64,000 nt of DNA from Kribbella pratensis (GCF_004365355.1 NZ_SODP01000003.1:248001-312000), one strand, 5' to 3'. Counted from the stretch's first letter, positions 10,463-18,907 are shown. Made by a program: numbers and translations. The notes: generated by a model not told the origin, from the letters alone.

Positions 10463-11911
10463 CTAGCGGCCGAGCTGGAGTTGCTGGGCGGCCTCATGGG
10501 CGTGGTGGGACGCAGTCAGGTCGCCGGCGGCCGCGAGCAGGTCGCCGTGGTGCCGGTAGCAGGAACCGGCGAGATCCTTCATGGTCGCGTTGTCGTCGGT
10601 GAACGGGATCAGCGCGGTCGCGACCTCCGCGCACCAGCCGCCCAGGTCGAGCGCCATCTCGGTCCGGCCAGCCTGGTAGTACGCCTCCGAGATGTCGAGC
10701 AGGAGCTGCGCCCAGATCGGCACGTACGTGCTGGTCTCGTACCGCATCCGGTGCGACTCACGCTCCGACGAGATCGCGAACAGGTAGTGCGCCTCCAGCC
10801 CCAGCGTCAATCCGGCTTCGGCGTCCTGCATCAGCAACGGCCGAACCAGCTCGGCCAATTCGGTCGCACGGACGGCGGCGGACTCCGGGTCGGTCCGGCC
10901 CGACACCGTCGCCAGCGTCATCCCGGGCGCGGGCTCACTCAACGCAAGCAGCCGGTGGTACTGCTCGAACGGCCCGAGCTTGATCTCCGCGTTCTCCAGC
11001 GCCGCGACCAGCGTCAGCGGCAGCCCACGGTCCAGCTCCTCGACCACCCGAACGGCTGTCTCGCCGTCGGTGTCGTACGCCGTACGCAGGCACGCCTCGC
11101 CCTCGAGCCGGCCGACGATGCCGAGGTGCTTGCCCTTCCTGACCAGGGCGGCGACCAGCGTGCGCATGTCGGTCGCCGAGTCCGAGTCGGCGAGCGTGTC
11201 GGCCGTCGTCAGCCCGATCTCGTCCGCCTCGAGCGCGAGGTCCAGCCGCCCTTCTGCCGCGTGAACGTCGGCCGACACCGCGGTCGCCGTACACAGGTAG
11301 CGCGCGTACGACAGGGACTGCGGGCTCTCGTTGATCTGGTCCGCGAGCTGCAGGAACAACTGGGTCGCCGCGTCCGCCGAGGCAACCGCCAGCGCCGGGT
11401 CGCCGTACCGTCGCAGGATCAGGGCGTTCATGGCGAGCACCCGGGCGAAGTCCGGCTGGTGCTTGAGCCCGTCCGCACCGCCGACCAGCTGGCCGTAGGC
11501 GATCACCGCGCCGTCCATCTCCAGTACGGCGGTGGCGCCGTGACCGCGATGCGCCTGCGTCATCGCGCGCCGGGCGCGGATGTCGGCGAGGAAGCTGGTG
11601 GCATCGAGTACTCCGGCATCCTGCAGCTCGGTGTAGCCGAGTTGGGCCTCGTGCAGCGCGGCCAGCGCCTCTTCGTGCCGGCCCGATGCGTTCAGTGAGC
11701 CGGCCAGCTCGTACTGGGTCGCGGCCATCAGGTGCTTGGCCTCGTAGTGGTTCGGAGACCCTTCGGCCCGCTCCCTGGCCAGCTCGATGACCCGCTGCTG
11801 GTACGGCCCGGCCTCGTCGGCGCGCCCCTCCTCGATCAGCACCTGGGCTGTCTGCAGCGCCTCGCCGAGCTCGTCCTCAGGAGGCGTCCAGAGCCCCCCG
11901 CTGTCCACCAT
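10463..11911 (-). CDS. TPR-repeat protein of unknown function
   Basis: This is a 482-residue soluble protein of helical repeats. Pairs such as HLMAATQYELAGSLNASGRH then EEALAALHEAQ, and later LLDISEAYYQAGRTEMALDL, are tetratricopeptide-like. No catalytic motif, signal peptide or membrane segment is visible. Actinomycetes have many such TPR regulators or scaffolds. AAGGGG lies upstream of the ATG. The gene is divergent from gabD2 with about 90 bases between them. Confidence 0.65.
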   Translation of the reverse strand: MVDSGGLWTPPEDELGEALQTAQVLIEEGRADEAGPYQQRVIELARERAEGSPNHYEAKHLMAATQYELAGSLNASGRHEEALAALHEAQLGYTELQDAGVLDATSFLADIRARRAMTQAHRGHGATAVLEMDGAVIAYGQLVGGADGLKHQPDFARVLAMNALILRRYGDPALAVASADAATQLFLQLADQINESPQSLSYARYLCTATAVSADVHAAEGRLDLALEADEIGLTTADTLADSDSATDMRTLVAALVRKGKHLGIVGRLEGEACLRTAYDTDGETAVRVVEELDRGLPLTLVAALENAEIKLGPFEQYHRLLALSEPAPGMTLATVSGRTDPESAAVRATELAELVRPLLMQDAEAGLTLGLEAHYLFAISSERESHRMRYETSTYVPIWAQLLLDISEAYYQAGRTEMALDLGGWCAEVATALIPFTDDNATMKDLAGSCYRHHGDLLAAAGDLTASHHAHEAAQQLQLGR

Positions 11912-11968
11912 CTTGACGTTCCACCCCTTCGCAGGTTCCAGAGGGTGAGCTTAATGGGGATCTGATAC

Positions 11969-11998
11969 TGACACTGTCGATTACTGGCAGGTAGCCTA
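11969..11998 (+). promoter_or_regulatory. promoter of the gabD2-choD pair
   Basis: CTGACA (11969-11974) and TAGCCT (11993-11998) are 18 bases apart. The -10 box ends 5 bases before the ATG at 12004, so the mRNA is probably leaderless or nearly so. Confidence 0.6.
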
Positions 11999-12003
11999 GG
12001 CAG

Positions 12004-13596
12004 ATGAGCGAGCAGACGTCGATTCCCGCGGATCCGGAGCTCGATCCGACCGCGTCGTACGCGACCGACCAATCGGTCATCCGCCGGTTGTCGGGGCTGC
12101 TGCGGGCGACGGCGGGCACCAGGACGTCGTACGCGCCGGCGACCGGGCAGCCGATCGCGGACCTGCCGGTGTCGAGCGAGAACGACGTGGTTGCGGCGGT
12201 CCGGCTGGCCCGCAAGACGCAGCAGACCTGGCGACGGGTGCCGCTCGCCGAGCGTGCCGCGATCCTGCTGCGGTACCACGACCTGGTCCTCGACCACCGG
12301 CACGAGCTGGTCGACCTGATCATCCGCGAGTCCGGCAAGGCGCGGAAGCAGGCCTTCGAGGAGCTCGCACACGTAGCGCTGACGGCGAGATACTACGGCC
12401 GCAAGGCGCAGGAACTGCTCGAGCCGCAGCGCAAGCTCGGCATCTTCCCGGTGCTCACCCGGGCCGAGGAGCGGTTCGTGCCGAAGGGTGTCGTCGGCAT
12501 CATCTCGCCGTGGAACTACCCGCTGACGATGGCGATCAGCGACGGTCTGCCCGCGATCCTGGCCGGCAACACGGTCGTGCACAAACCCGACAGCCAGACC
12601 CCGCTGACAGCGCTCCGCGGGATCGAGCTGCTGTACGAGGCCGGTCTGCCGCGGGAGGCCTGGCTCGCGGTGAACGGCGACGGCCCGACCGTCGGCGGCG
12701 CCCTGATCCAGCACGCGGACTACATCTGCTTCACCGGCTCGACCAAGACCGGCCGGCTGGTCGCGAAGCAGTGCGGTGAGCGGCTGATCGGCTGCAGCCT
12801 CGAGCTGGGCGGCAAGAACCCGATGCTCGTACTGCGTGACGCCGACATCCACCGTGCCGCCGAGGGCGCCGTACGGGCCTGCTTCGCGAACGCGGGTCAG
12901 CTGTGCGTCTCGATGGAGCGGCTGTACGTCGCCGACCAGGTGTACGACGCGTTCGTGACGGCCTTCGTCGACCGGGTGAAGAAGCTCCGCCTGTCGGCCG
13001 GCAGCGGCTGGGACGTGGACATGGGCTCGCTGATCTCGAAGGCGCAGCTCGAGACGGTCACCCGGCACGTCGAGGACGCGCGGTCCAACGGCGCGACCGT
13101 CCTGGCCGGCGGGAAGCCGCGACCGGACATCGGCCCGCTGTTCTACGAGCCGACCGTGCTGTCCGGCGTCACCCCGGCGATGGAGTGCTTCGACAACGAG
13201 ACCTTCGGGCCGGTCGTGTCGATCTACCGGTTCTCCGACGAGTCCGAGGCGATCCAGCGCGCGAACGAGGGTGAGTACGGCCTGAACGCGAGCGTCTGGA
13301 CCCGCGACGGCCGGCGTGGTCGTGCGGTCGCCGCACAGCTGATGGCCGGCACGGTCAACGTCAACGAGGGGTACGGCGCGACCTTCGGCTCGATCGACAC
13401 GCCGATGGGCGGCATGCGGTCGTCCGGCCTCGGTCGCCGCCAGGGCGTCGAGGGCATCCGCCGGTACGTCGAACCACAGGCGATCGCCACGCAACGGCTG
13501 ATGCCGATCGCGGCGTCGCACGGGCTGTCCGACGAGAAGTTCGCCGAGCTGATGACGGGCGCGCTGCGGATTCTCAAGAAGATCGGCCGCCCGTGA
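12004..13596 (+). CDS. gabD2: succinate-semialdehyde dehydrogenase (NADP+)
   Basis: This 530-residue aldehyde dehydrogenase oxidises succinic semialdehyde to succinate in 4-aminobutyrate and related catabolism. It has the cofactor motif GIISPWNYPLTMA, the general base in LELGGKN and the catalytic cysteine in NAGQLCVS. The length and N-terminal extension match the actinobacterial GabD2 group better than E. coli GabD. The 3' end overlaps the oxidoreductase start (GTGA), so the two are coupled. Substrate specificity is inferred from family resemblance only. Confidence 0.8.
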   Translation: MSEQTSIPADPELDPTASYATDQSVIRRLSGLLRATAGTRTSYAPATGQPIADLPVSSENDVVAAVRLARKTQQTWRRVPLAERAAILLRYHDLVLDHRHELVDLIIRESGKARKQAFEELAHVALTARYYGRKAQELLEPQRKLGIFPVLTRAEERFVPKGVVGIISPWNYPLTMAISDGLPAILAGNTVVHKPDSQTPLTALRGIELLYEAGLPREAWLAVNGDGPTVGGALIQHADYICFTGSTKTGRLVAKQCGERLIGCSLELGGKNPMLVLRDADIHRAAEGAVRACFANAGQLCVSMERLYVADQVYDAFVTAFVDRVKKLRLSAGSGWDVDMGSLISKAQLETVTRHVEDARSNGATVLAGGKPRPDIGPLFYEPTVLSGVTPAMECFDNETFGPVVSIYRFSDESEAIQRANEGEYGLNASVWTRDGRRGRAVAAQLMAGTVNVNEGYGATFGSIDTPMGGMRSSGLGRRQGVEGIRRYVEPQAIATQRLMPIAASHGLSDEKFAELMTGALRILKKIGRP

Positions 13597-15293
13597 GTTT
13601 CGACTACGACGTACTGATCGTCGGGTCCGGATTCGGTGGGTCGGTCAGCGCGTTGCGGCTGACCGAGAAGGGCTACCGGGTCGCCGTACTCGAAGCCGGT
13701 GCGCGGTTCGAGGACACGGCGTTCGCGAAGAACTCCTGGGACACCAAGCGGTTTCTGTTCGCGCCGAAGTTCGGGATGTACGGCATCCAGCGGATCAGCG
13801 CGCTGCGTGACGTCATCATCCTGTCCGGCGCCGGTGTCGGCGGCGGCAGCCTCGTCTACGCGAACACGCTCTACGAACCGCTGCCCGCGTTCTACGCCGA
13901 CCGCCAGTGGGCGCACATCACCGACTGGAAGTCCGAGCTCGCGCCGTACTACGACCAGGCGAAGCGGATGCTCGGCGTCACGACGTACCCGGGCTTCACA
14001 CCGGCGGACAAGGTGATGAAGCAGGTCGCCGATGACCTGGGCGTGGGGGACACGTTCCACCCGACGCCGGTCGGGGTCTTCTTCGGCGAGGCCGGTGTCG
14101 AGGTCGACGACCCATACTTCGGCGGCGCTGGCCCGCGTCGTACCGGCTGCATCGACTGCGGCGAGTGCATGACCGGGTGCCGCCACAACGCGAAGAACAC
14201 GCTGACGAAGAACTACCTGTACCTGGCCGAGAAGTCCGGCGCGGAGGTCTACTCGCTGACCACCGTGACCTCGGTCGAGCCGCTCCCCGGCGGCGGGTAC
14301 GCCGTGGACACCCGCCGTACGTCGAACAGGAAGCTCACCCGTCGCTTCACCGCGCAGCAAGTGATCTTCGCCGCCTCGGCCCTCGGCACGGCGAAGCTCC
14401 TGCACCGGCTCCGCGACGAGGGCAGGCTACCCCGCCTGTCCGGTCGGCTCGGCGTACTGACCCGGACCAACTCGGAGTCGCTGCTCGGCGCGATCTCGAA
14501 GGACCGCGACGTCGACTACAGCCGCGGGGTCGCGATCACGTCGTCGTTCCACCCGGACGACATCACCCACATCGAGCCGGTCCGGTACGGCAAGGGCAGC
14601 AACGTGATGTCGCTGCTGCAGACCGTGCTGACCGACGGCGACGGCGACAAGCCGCGCTGGCGGACCTGGCTGCGGGAGCTCGGTGTCCAGCGGAAGAACA
14701 TCCGCAAGTTGTACGACCTCAAGCACTGGTCCGAGCGGACCGTGATCGCGCTGGTGATGCAGACCGCGGACAACTCGATCACGACGTACGGCAAGCGGGA
14801 CCGGCTCGGCCGCTGGCGGCTGACGTCCAAGCAGGGGCACGGCGCCCCGAACCCGTCCTGGATCCCGGTCGCGAACCAGGTGGTCCGGCGGATGGCGAAG
14901 CTGATGAACGGTACGCCGGGCGGCACGATCGGCGAGCCGTTCAACGTGCCGATGACCGCGCACTTCATCGGCGGCTGCGCGATCGGCGACTCGGCCGAGA
15001 CCGGCGTGGTCGATCCCTACCACCGGGTCTACGGGTACGACGGCCTGCACATCGTCGACGGCTCGACGATCTCCGCGAACCTCGGCGTCAACCCGTCGCT
15101 GACGATCACCGCCCAGGCCGAGCGCGCGCTGTCGTTCTGGCCGAACAAGGGCGAGGACGACCCGCGGCCGGCGATCGGGTCGGCGTACCAGCGGGTGCAA
15201 CCGGTGAAGCCTGCCCACCCCGTTGTCCCTGCCGACGCCCCCGGCGCTCTCCGCCTCCCGATCTACCCCAAGCAGTCTGTGACGGAGCCGTAA
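13593..15293 (+). CDS. choD: ChoD-like GMC-family FAD oxidoreductase
   Basis: This 566-residue flavoprotein starts with the dinucleotide motif VLIVGSGFGGSVSALRL. The GMC signature GAGVGGGSLVYAN lies near residue 95, a cysteine cluster GCIDCGECMTGC near residue 185, and the C-terminal GMC block HIVDGSTISANLGVNPSLTI near the end. This pattern is that of mycobacterial ChoD (annotated cholesterol oxidase), which also lies beside guaB3 and guaB. Steroid oxidation is not proven for this group, so the substrate is open. The GTG start overlaps the gabD2 stop. No signal peptide is seen. Confidence 0.8.
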   Translation: MSFDYDVLIVGSGFGGSVSALRLTEKGYRVAVLEAGARFEDTAFAKNSWDTKRFLFAPKFGMYGIQRISALRDVIILSGAGVGGGSLVYANTLYEPLPAFYADRQWAHITDWKSELAPYYDQAKRMLGVTTYPGFTPADKVMKQVADDLGVGDTFHPTPVGVFFGEAGVEVDDPYFGGAGPRRTGCIDCGECMTGCRHNAKNTLTKNYLYLAEKSGAEVYSLTTVTSVEPLPGGGYAVDTRRTSNRKLTRRFTAQQVIFAASALGTAKLLHRLRDEGRLPRLSGRLGVLTRTNSESLLGAISKDRDVDYSRGVAITSSFHPDDITHIEPVRYGKGSNVMSLLQTVLTDGDGDKPRWRTWLRELGVQRKNIRKLYDLKHWSERTVIALVMQTADNSITTYGKRDRLGRWRLTSKQGHGAPNPSWIPVANQVVRRMAKLMNGTPGGTIGEPFNVPMTAHFIGGCAIGDSAETGVVDPYHRVYGYDGLHIVDGSTISANLGVNPSLTITAQAERALSFWPNKGEDDPRPAIGSAYQRVQPVKPAHPVVPADAPGALRLPIYPKQSVTEP

Positions 15294-15425
15294 CAAGACC
15301 GCAACCGACCGCCCGGACTCGGGGCCGTGAACACCCTCCGGTGGCGTTGGACAGGAAATACCTTGTGCATGGCCCCGACAAGTTGTGCGACCCCCCGCCA
15401 ATTGGCGGGAGCAATTGCTGGGATA

Positions 15426-15460
15426 AATGAAAAAGCCTCAGCAGTAGGTTTGCTGAGGCT
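15426..15460 (-). terminator. intrinsic terminator on the minus strand
   Basis: Read on the minus strand, AGCCTCAGCA and TGCTGAGGCT form a perfect 10-bp stem with a 7-base loop, followed by TTTTTCATTT. No minus-strand gene precedes it, so it would end an unannotated RNA transcribed from higher coordinates. choD ends convergently 130 bases away. Confidence 0.75.
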
Positions 15461-15680
15461 GGTGAATGTGCTGAGAAAGGGAGCAGGTCCCTCGGGAACG
15501 TTTCCGCCCAAATCGTTTCCCGAGGGACCCACTCAAGCCGGGGTGAGGCGCCCGGCGCTTTGGGATCGGATCGCCAACCATGGCTGGCGACCCGAGCTCT
15601 TGGTTACTACCTTACATCCGATTCCCACCGCTTCGAGGCCTTGTGACCACTCTGCGTGCTGATCGTAATGATCAGCTTTT
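15430..15680. ncRNA. candidate structured small RNA (strand undecided)
   Basis: Several paired elements stand in series: the hairpin at 15434-15460; a 13-bp perfect stem GGTCCCTCGGGAA (15486-15498) with TTCCCGAGGGACC (15517-15529); an outer stem 15561-15571 with 15616-15627 enclosing TCGCCA/TGGCGA; and the hairpin at 15658-15676. An intrinsic terminator exists at each end, one per strand, so either a plus RNA of about 250 nt or a minus RNA is possible. The motifs do not match tmRNA, RNase P, TPP, cobalamin, glycine or SAM elements as I know them. A 6S/Ms1-like RNA is an option, unproven. Confidence 0.45.
15658..15680 (+). terminator. intrinsic terminator on the plus strand
   Basis: GCTGATC, a 5-base loop, GATCAGC and then TTTTG form a canonical short terminator. 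It lies 240 bases before bioB and 365 bases after choD. It could end a small RNA or act as a leader terminator. Confidence 0.65.
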
Positions 15681-15918
15681 GTTGCTCCTGGTAACCGGGT
15701 GGCGGTCTTCCTTGCGGTAACCGCCTTCGTACACATCAACGAGCCCATCTACGGGGGGTTACGAGGTTCCGCAGAAATATCCGGATTCTTTTGCGGGAAG
15801 TGCGGAGAGTGGCCGTGAGGCACTTCGGCCGGAGATGTTGCACGTGACGCCCGCCGCAGAACCGGCGTACCCGTCTGACCTACTCTGAGCCGACCGTTCT
15901 GATGAGGCAGGAGAAGGC

Positions 15919-16914
15919 ATGAGCGACATCCTGGACGTGGCACGTGAGCAGGTTCTGGGGCAGGGCATCGGGCTGAGCCAGGAGCAATTGGTCGAGGTCC
16001 TCAGCACTCCCGACGACCAGCTGCCCGAACTGCTCGCGCTCGCGCACGACGTCCGGGTGAAGTGGTGCGGCGAGGAGGTCGAGGTCGAGGGGATCATCTC
16101 GCTCAAGACCGGCGGCTGCCCCGAGGACTGTCACTTCTGCTCCCAGTCCGGTCAGTTCACCTCGCCGGTGCGCTCGGTCTGGCTGAACATCCCCGAGCTG
16201 GTCGAGGCCGCCAAGGAGACCGCGAAGACCGGCGCCACCGAGTTCTGCATCGTCGCCGCGGTGCGCGGACCGGACCAGCGGCTGATGAGCCAGGTGAAGG
16301 CCGGCATTGAGGCGATCAACGCCGAGGTCGACATCAACATCGCCTGCTCACTCGGCATGCTCACTCAGGAGCAGGTCGACGAGCTGAAGTCGTGGGGCGT
16401 GCACCGGTACAACCACAACCTCGAGTCGGCCCGGTCGTACTTCGGTGACGTCGTCACCACGCACTCGTTCGAGGAGCGCTGGGAGACCTGCCTGATGGTG
16501 CGCGACTCCGGGATGGAGTTGTGCTGCGGTGGCCTGGTCGGGATGGGCGAGACGCTCGAGCAGCGCGCCGAGCTGGCCGCGCAGCTGGCCGAGCTCGACC
16601 CGCACGAGGTCCCGCTGAACTTCCTCAACCCGCGACCGGGCACACCGTTCGGCGACCTCGAGGTCATGGACGGCAAGGACGCCCTGCGGACCATCGCCGC
16701 GTTCCGGCTGGCCATGCCGCGCACCGTTCTCCGGTACGCCGGCGGCCGCGAGCTGACGCTCGGCGACCTGGGCACGCGGGACGGACTGCTCGGCGGGATC
16801 AACGCCGTGATCGTCGGCAACTACCTGACCACCCTGGGCCGCCCGGCGACCGCCGACCTCGACCTGCTCGCCGAGCTGAAGATGCCGGTGAAAGAGCTGC
16901 AGAAGACGCTGTGA
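15919..16914 (+). CDS. bioB: biotin synthase
   Basis: This radical SAM enzyme inserts sulfur into dethiobiotin. The 331-residue protein has the C-x3-C-x2-C cluster motif CPEDCHFC (Cys67, 71, 74), followed by the BioB motifs FCIVAAVRGP, YNHNLESARSYF and GLVGMGE. GGAG lies upstream of the ATG. Its stop overlaps the GTG of bsaP. The remaining biotin genes are 3.6 kb downstream, so bioB is transcribed separately from bioAFD. Confidence 0.95.
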   Translation: MSDILDVAREQVLGQGIGLSQEQLVEVLSTPDDQLPELLALAHDVRVKWCGEEVEVEGIISLKTGGCPEDCHFCSQSGQFTSPVRSVWLNIPELVEAAKETAKTGATEFCIVAAVRGPDQRLMSQVKAGIEAINAEVDINIACSLGMLTQEQVDELKSWGVHRYNHNLESARSYFGDVVTTHSFEERWETCLMVRDSGMELCCGGLVGMGETLEQRAELAAQLAELDPHEVPLNFLNPRPGTPFGDLEVMDGKDALRTIAAFRLAMPRTVLRYAGGRELTLGDLGTRDGLLGGINAVIVGNYLTTLGRPATADLDLLAELKMPVKELQKTL

Positions 16915-17105
16915 CCGAGATCTACTGCGGCCGATGCGGCCGCTCTGTGGAGGATGGCACGCACGACGACTGTCGTCGGGCGTTGGCGCTGGAGCCGCCG
17001 AGGTACTGCGCGGAGTGCCGCCGCCGGATGGTCGTCCAGGTCCACCCGATGGGTTGGTCGGCCCGCTGCTCTGTCCACGGTGAACTCACGTCAGACAGGC
17101 CCTAA
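16911..17105 (+). CDS. bsaP: biotin synthase auxiliary protein BsaP
   Basis: This is a 64-residue cysteine-rich protein. It has YCGRCGRSV at the N-terminus, an HDDCRRAL segment, YCAECRRRM, and the ending MVVQVHPMGWSARCSVHG. The cysteine pattern, size and overlap with bioB (GTGA) match mycobacterial BsaP (Rv1590 in M. tuberculosis), recently recognised as needed for BioB activity in actinobacteria, probably by supporting its iron-sulfur cluster. The frame is open upstream inside bioB, but the GTG at the junction is the sensible start. Confidence 0.85.
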   Translation: MTEIYCGRCGRSVEDGTHDDCRRALALEPPRYCAECRRRMVVQVHPMGWSARCSVHGELTSDRP

Positions 17106-17115
17106 GCTGGTCTGC

Positions 17116-18312
17116 ATGCCTGCTGCCGCACCTCGCCTCCTGGTCGCGCTCTACGGGCCGACCTCGGCGGGCAAGACCGCGGTGTCGGTCGATCTGTGCC
17201 TGCGAATCCAGGACGAGCTCGGGCTCGCGACGATGGTCGTCTCCGCGGACTCGCGGCAGGTGTACCGGTACATGGACATCGGCACCAGCAAGACGACGCC
17301 GGAAGAGATGCGCGGCATCCCGCACACGATGATCGACGTCACCGAGCCGGTGCGGAAGCTCGAGCTGGAGACGTTCGTCTCGCAGGCGCGCGGGCACATG
17401 GAGCAGACCTGGGCGGCCGGCGGTGTGCCGGTGATCGTCGGGGGTACGAGCGTCTACGTCCGCTCGCTGCTGGAGGGCTGGGAGGTCGACGCCGTCGCCG
17501 AGGCGCGGAACGCGATCCGCCGCGACTTCCCGCGCAGCATGGCCGAGGACGCGTACGCCGTACTCAGCCGGCTCGACCCGAAGGGCGCCGCCAAGATCCA
17601 CGAGAACAACTACGACGCGATCGTGAACGCACTGGCACGGGCCATGGGCAACGATCCGGAGCGGGCCGTCGCGCCGGCGACCCGGCAGGTCGTGTTCTCG
17701 GTCGACCGGTCGGCGAGCGAGATCGATCAGCGGGTCGCCGCGACGTACGACCATCAGATCGAGCGCGGGCTCCGCGACGAGGTCCTCGGTTTGGACGAGC
17801 GGTACGACGTCCTTACGCAGTACCGCCGGCTGGGTCAGAAGTCGCCGAACCAGGTCGTCCACACCCACGGGTACACCGAGTGGTTCGACGTCGCGCTCGA
17901 CCGGGGCAAGGCGCTCGACAACCTGAACGCGGACGACCAGGCAGAGGTCCGCAAACGGGTGGTCGAGCGAATCCAGACCCACACCCGACGCCAGCGCGCA
18001 GCCATTCCCAAACTCACCGGCGTCCGCCCGGCCCGCAACGCCAACGACGCCTTCAACGCAGTGAAGTCAGCCCTCGAAGCCGGCCCGGTCGATCGCACCC
18101 CGAGCCGCAAGCCCAGCAACTCCGGCGGCAAGCCCGGCAACTCCAGCAACTCCAGCAAGACAGGCAACTCGGGCGGCAAGTCCGGCAGCGCCGGGAAGTC
18201 CGGCAGCTCGGGCAAGTCCGGCAGCTCGGGCGGCAAGCGGGCCGGCGGCCGCTCGGGTCGCGGCGCCCAGCCTGGCCGACCCAACTCGAACCGCGGCTCC
18301 CGCCGCCGCTGA
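17116..18312 (+). CDS. MiaA-like tRNA dimethylallyltransferase homologue with basic low-complexity tail
   Basis: The N-terminal 300 residues resemble MiaA: P-loop GPTSAGKT, SADSRQVYRYMDIGTSK, GIPHTMIDV and VIVGGTSVYVRSLL. The segments of MiaA that grip tRNA are altered: the usual N-D-x-x-R-x-x-R-A-L-E reads NNYDAIVNALA, and the end lacks the aromatic TWFR. The last 80 residues are Ser/Gly/Lys/Arg-rich repeats (GKSGSSGKSGSSGGK). TAAGCT (17103-17108) lies 7 bases before the ATG, suggesting a leaderless mRNA. It may be a second isopentenyltransferase with another substrate; the main miaA is presumably elsewhere. Confidence 0.7.
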   Translation: MPAAAPRLLVALYGPTSAGKTAVSVDLCLRIQDELGLATMVVSADSRQVYRYMDIGTSKTTPEEMRGIPHTMIDVTEPVRKLELETFVSQARGHMEQTWAAGGVPVIVGGTSVYVRSLLEGWEVDAVAEARNAIRRDFPRSMAEDAYAVLSRLDPKGAAKIHENNYDAIVNALARAMGNDPERAVAPATRQVVFSVDRSASEIDQRVAATYDHQIERGLRDEVLGLDERYDVLTQYRRLGQKSPNQVVHTHGYTEWFDVALDRGKALDNLNADDQAEVRKRVVERIQTHTRRQRAAIPKLTGVRPARNANDAFNAVKSALEAGPVDRTPSRKPSNSGGKPGNSSNSSKTGNSGGKSGSAGKSGSSGKSGSSGGKRAGGRSGRGAQPGRPNSNRGSRRR

Positions 18313-18329
18313 CCCGACGCGACAGCAAG

Positions 18330-18358
18330 CCGGGGCAGACCACACGCGGTCGCCCCGG
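18330..18358 (+). terminator. hairpin terminator between convergent genes
   Basis: CCGGGGC-GACC pairs with GGTC-GCCCCGG, with one bulged A and a 6-base loop, and is followed by TTGCC. It lies 18 bases after the MiaA-like stop and can serve that gene; on the other strand it faces the small basic protein gene. Confidence 0.55.
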
Positions 18359-18412
18359 TTGCCTTGGTCGCGCACCGGCCGTCCGTCGTGGACGGTCGCC
18401 GGCGTCAGCCTC

Positions 18413-18604
18413 TTACTTGCCCTTGCCCTTCTTCTGCTCGGCCTTCTTCGCGGCGGCTGCAGCGCGGCCGCGCTGGGTGTTCGGGTTGGTGGAGCGAGCC
18501 TGGTCGGCCTGCTTCCGCGATGCACCCCGCTCGTGCCTGTTGCGGTTGCTCTCGCGCTGGTTGTTGTCGTGTTCCTGGTCCTTGCCTTTTTTGCTGAAGG
18601 GCAT
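18413..18604 (-). CDS. small, highly charged disordered protein (63 aa)
   Basis: The protein begins MPFSKKGKDQEHDNNQRE and ends in KKAEQKKGKGK. It is rich in Lys, Arg, Asn, Gln and Ala, has almost no hydrophobic residues, and must be intrinsically disordered. AGAAGGA lies about 9 bases before the ATG, and an ECF-type promoter lies 60 bases upstream, which together support expression. Its leader is copied upstream of the neighbouring small gene at 18704-18847. Composition suggests a stress-related hydrophilic protein, but no family is recognised. Confidence 0.6.
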   Translation of the reverse strand: MPFSKKGKDQEHDNNQRESNRNRHERGASRKQADQARSTNPNTQRGRAAAAAKKAEQKKGKGK

Positions 18605-18663
18605 ATCCGGTTTCCTTCTGTCGAAGCCGCGAGCCGCGGCGCATGATCGGTCGGGTTCCAGCA

Positions 18664-18690
18664 GACGGCCCGAACCGCGGGCCGGGTTCC
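18664..18690 (-). promoter_or_regulatory. ECF-sigma-type promoter of the 63-aa gene
   Basis: On the minus strand GGAACC (18690-18685) and CGTC (18667-18664) are 17 bases apart, the GGAAC...CGTC arrangement of many ECF sigma factors. The start codon is about 60 bases downstream. The same elements precede the second small gene. Confidence 0.5.
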
Positions 18691-18703
18691 AAGGCGGGGC
18701 AGG

Positions 18704-18847
18704 CTAGCCGCGGCCCTGTCCCTCTCGCCGGGGCGGACGGGCCGGGGTCCGGATCGGCAGATCGCGAGGGGTCGTTGCCTTCCCGCCCTGCTCGGTCTTG
18801 CCGCCCTGGGGCTTGTCCTTGTTCGTGTCCTTGGCGCCGTACGGCAC
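18704..18847 (-). CDS. small hydrophilic protein (47 aa)
   Basis: The GTG start at 18847 is preceded by GAGAGGAGC, and the frame closes with TAG at 18704. The product starts MPYGAKDTNKDKPQGGK and ends REGQGRG; it is Gly/Lys/Pro/Arg-rich and disordered. Like the 63-aa neighbour it begins M-P-aromatic and has an ECF-type promoter, so the two may be diverged tandem paralogues. No family is recognised. Small size makes coding status uncertain, but the ribosome site and duplicated leader support it. Confidence 0.5.
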   Translation of the reverse strand: MPYGAKDTNKDKPQGGKTEQGGKATTPRDLPIRTPARPPRREGQGRG

Positions 18848-18907
18848 GTGTTGCTCCTCTCGATGCGAGCCGCGGGATGCCGCTCGTGATCGGTCATGTC
18901 TCCAGCA

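Larger units (their letters stand above)
15294..15918. other. 625-base non-coding region between choD and bioB
   Basis: No convincing coding sequence is present on either strand. The left half carries strong inverted repeats and terminators on both strands, described as separate entries. A third weak hairpin (GGCGGT...ACCGCC) lies near 15701-15725. The last 150 bases hold the probable bioB promoter region: TACTCT at 15881-15886 could be a -10 box, but no matching -35 box is seen. I found no known biotin-repressor palindrome. Confidence 0.6.

Noticed and set aside
15294..15918. Known riboswitch (TPP, cobalamin, SAM, glycine) or tmRNA/RNase P before bioB
   Set aside because: None of the conserved core sequences of these classes is present. 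Only hairpins and terminators can be supported.
18067..18897. 276-codon minus-strand frame over the miaA-like tail and small genes
   Set aside because: Arg/Pro/Thr-rich shadow of another frame. The two small genes in this region use different frames and have ribosome sites and promoters.
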